Source of the DNA: Echinicola vietnamensis DSM 17526 | Lineage (GTDB): Bacteria; Bacteroidota; Bacteroidia; Cytophagales; Cyclobacteriaceae | Assembly (NCBI RefSeq): GCF_000325705.1 | Contig: NC_019904.1 | Coordinates: 3,474,001 to 3,538,000, forward strand | Direction of reading: 5' to 3' | DNA: 64,000 bases | Part shown: positions 63,340-64,000 of the stretch, piece after piece | Position numbering within the stretch: position 1 is the first letter of the stretch | Layout of the letters: each line of letters opens with the position of its first letter | Notes under the pieces: generated by a model | What the model saw: only the letters and a program-made list of their open reading frames with translations | What the model was told of the DNA's origin: nothing | The model's database searches: none | Made by a program: the position numbers and the translations under genes

Positions 63340-64000
63340 AACGTGATAGGTTTAAATAAGATTAATCGGCAGGATTTTACGCTATTTACAACAAAATTTA
63401 ATTTATTTCAATAAGAAAATTTATTTCCTCACAGGCGTAACAATTTCAGGATTTGATCAATAAATGAGAGGGGCAATTAGAGAAGCAGTTTTTTGCAGTA
63501 ATTATCGGTAATTGCTATTAATGCTGATTATTGATGTTGCTATTTTTTATTTGTCAGTATTTTGTAAGGTTAGTTGTGAAAAATGCATTTATTTTTAAAT
63601 CTCATTACATAATGTGTAATAAAGAGAGGTGGTAGCCTAAATTTATTCCTTAGGTTTTGGATACGTCGAATTCATAAATTGATGAAATCGGTACGTACGT
63701 TTACATTTTTTTTGATTACCTGTACAGAAATTTACTTTCCGAGTTTGTTTTTTAAACCATGAAAAATGTTTTTTAAATTAATTTTAATGTATTTTGTTTG
63801 TTTTCTTGTCGTCATTCATATAAATTAGTGGTGTGTATTAGGGTACTGTGGACCAGTCAAGTAAGCCTGGTAATCGATTTCATAGATGTATCCTGATAAG
63901 CACTGAATTAAAAATTTACAGCTGTTAAAGAATACTAATAAAAATAATGTTTGGATGCTTCATCGGTTCGTAAACCGTCATGGGTGGTTTACAGATAGTA
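63340..64000. other. AT-rich right edge with no recognised gene
   Basis: These 661 bases are strongly AT-rich. The only frames are very short, such as a 20-residue hydrophobic one near 63766, and not convincing. A seven-base inverted repeat, GTAAACC/GGTTTAC (63970-63976 and 63986-63992), lies near the end. It may be the upstream region of a gene outside the window. Confidence 0.45.

Noticed and set aside
1..64000. CRISPR arrays, prophage, insertion sequences, rRNA, toxin-antitoxin or defence systems
   Set aside because: Looked for across the window; no direct-repeat array, transposase, integrase or typical defence protein was seen.

Overview
The window looks like chromosomal DNA of a marine, polysaccharide-degrading member of the Bacteroidota, most like Cyclobacteriaceae (Echinicola-type). 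The evidence is moderate GC, weak or absent Shine-Dalgarno sequences, promoter boxes of the Bacteroidota TTTG / TAnnTTTG type, and a gene content of sulfatase, GxDLY-type SGNH hydrolase, NodT efflux lipoprotein, non-Sus TonB receptor, M56/BlaI pair and Tat-exported Gfo/Idh oxidoreductase. The genus is inferred from family resemblance, not from a search. No phage, insertion sequence, CRISPR array or rRNA was seen. One tRNA-Arg(UCG) is present.

Layout. 1-2.5 kb: 3' part of a sulfatase and a secreted SGNH esterase. 2.6-5.6 kb: a leftward efflux unit made of a NodT-type outer-membrane lipoprotein, a YibH/YiaV-like HlyD adaptor and a DUF3302 membrane protein. 5.9-8.5 kb: a large PhoD-like phosphatase. 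8.5-9.5 kb: a repeat-rich non-coding stretch, then tRNA-Arg and sucC. 11-14 kb: a LolD-like ATPase, Bcp and a cation/proton antiporter. 14.1-17.2 kb: an EamA transporter coupled to pncB, then pncA (NAD salvage) and a PhzF-like protein. 18.2-22.7 kb: a small outer-membrane protein, a second copy of the 8.5-kb repeat, a 1-Cys peroxiredoxin, a class III aminotransferase and a geranylgeranyl-reductase-like flavoprotein. 23-29.8 kb: a probable 3-ketoglycoside and sugar-oxidation group (DUF1080, Tat Gfo/Idh/MocA) with a TonB receptor, an AraC regulator and a PmoA-like protein. 29.9-36.3 kb: split transketolase, Bcp, M23 peptidase, FAH-family hydrolase, pirin and an unknown protein. 36.9-41.5 kb: a sensor-only four-helix membrane protein, an MsbA-type exporter and an M56/BlaI signalling pair.

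41.8-47.5 kb holds a leftward L-fucose (non-phosphorylated) degradation cluster: fuconate dehydratase, SDR dehydrogenase, diketo-deoxyfuconate hydrolase, lactonase-like amidohydrolase and a mutarotase. A divergent AraC regulator flanks it. The cluster is interrupted by a terminator and a large palindromic element. It lacks an obvious fucose dehydrogenase and permease.

47.5-63.3 kb is mostly housekeeping: ArfB, a CDF metal exporter, a DUF1905 protein, GAPDH, DnaB, an MDR oxidoreductase, a TPR protein, EtfBA with a bifunctional-nuclease protein, a NupC-type nucleoside transporter, cyclophilin, a coiled-coil protein, ATP-dependent PEP carboxykinase and a POT peptide transporter. It ends with two very small leftward genes: a 48-residue membrane protein and a 65-residue protein that is more than half Asp/Glu. 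The last 660 bases are AT-rich and without a recognisable gene.

The most unusual items are the two-module dispersed repeat whose module order is swapped between its two clusters, the YibH-DUF3302-NodT unit with no classical translocase, the palindromic element inside the fucose cluster, the transporter overlapping pncB, and the small-protein pair near the right end.
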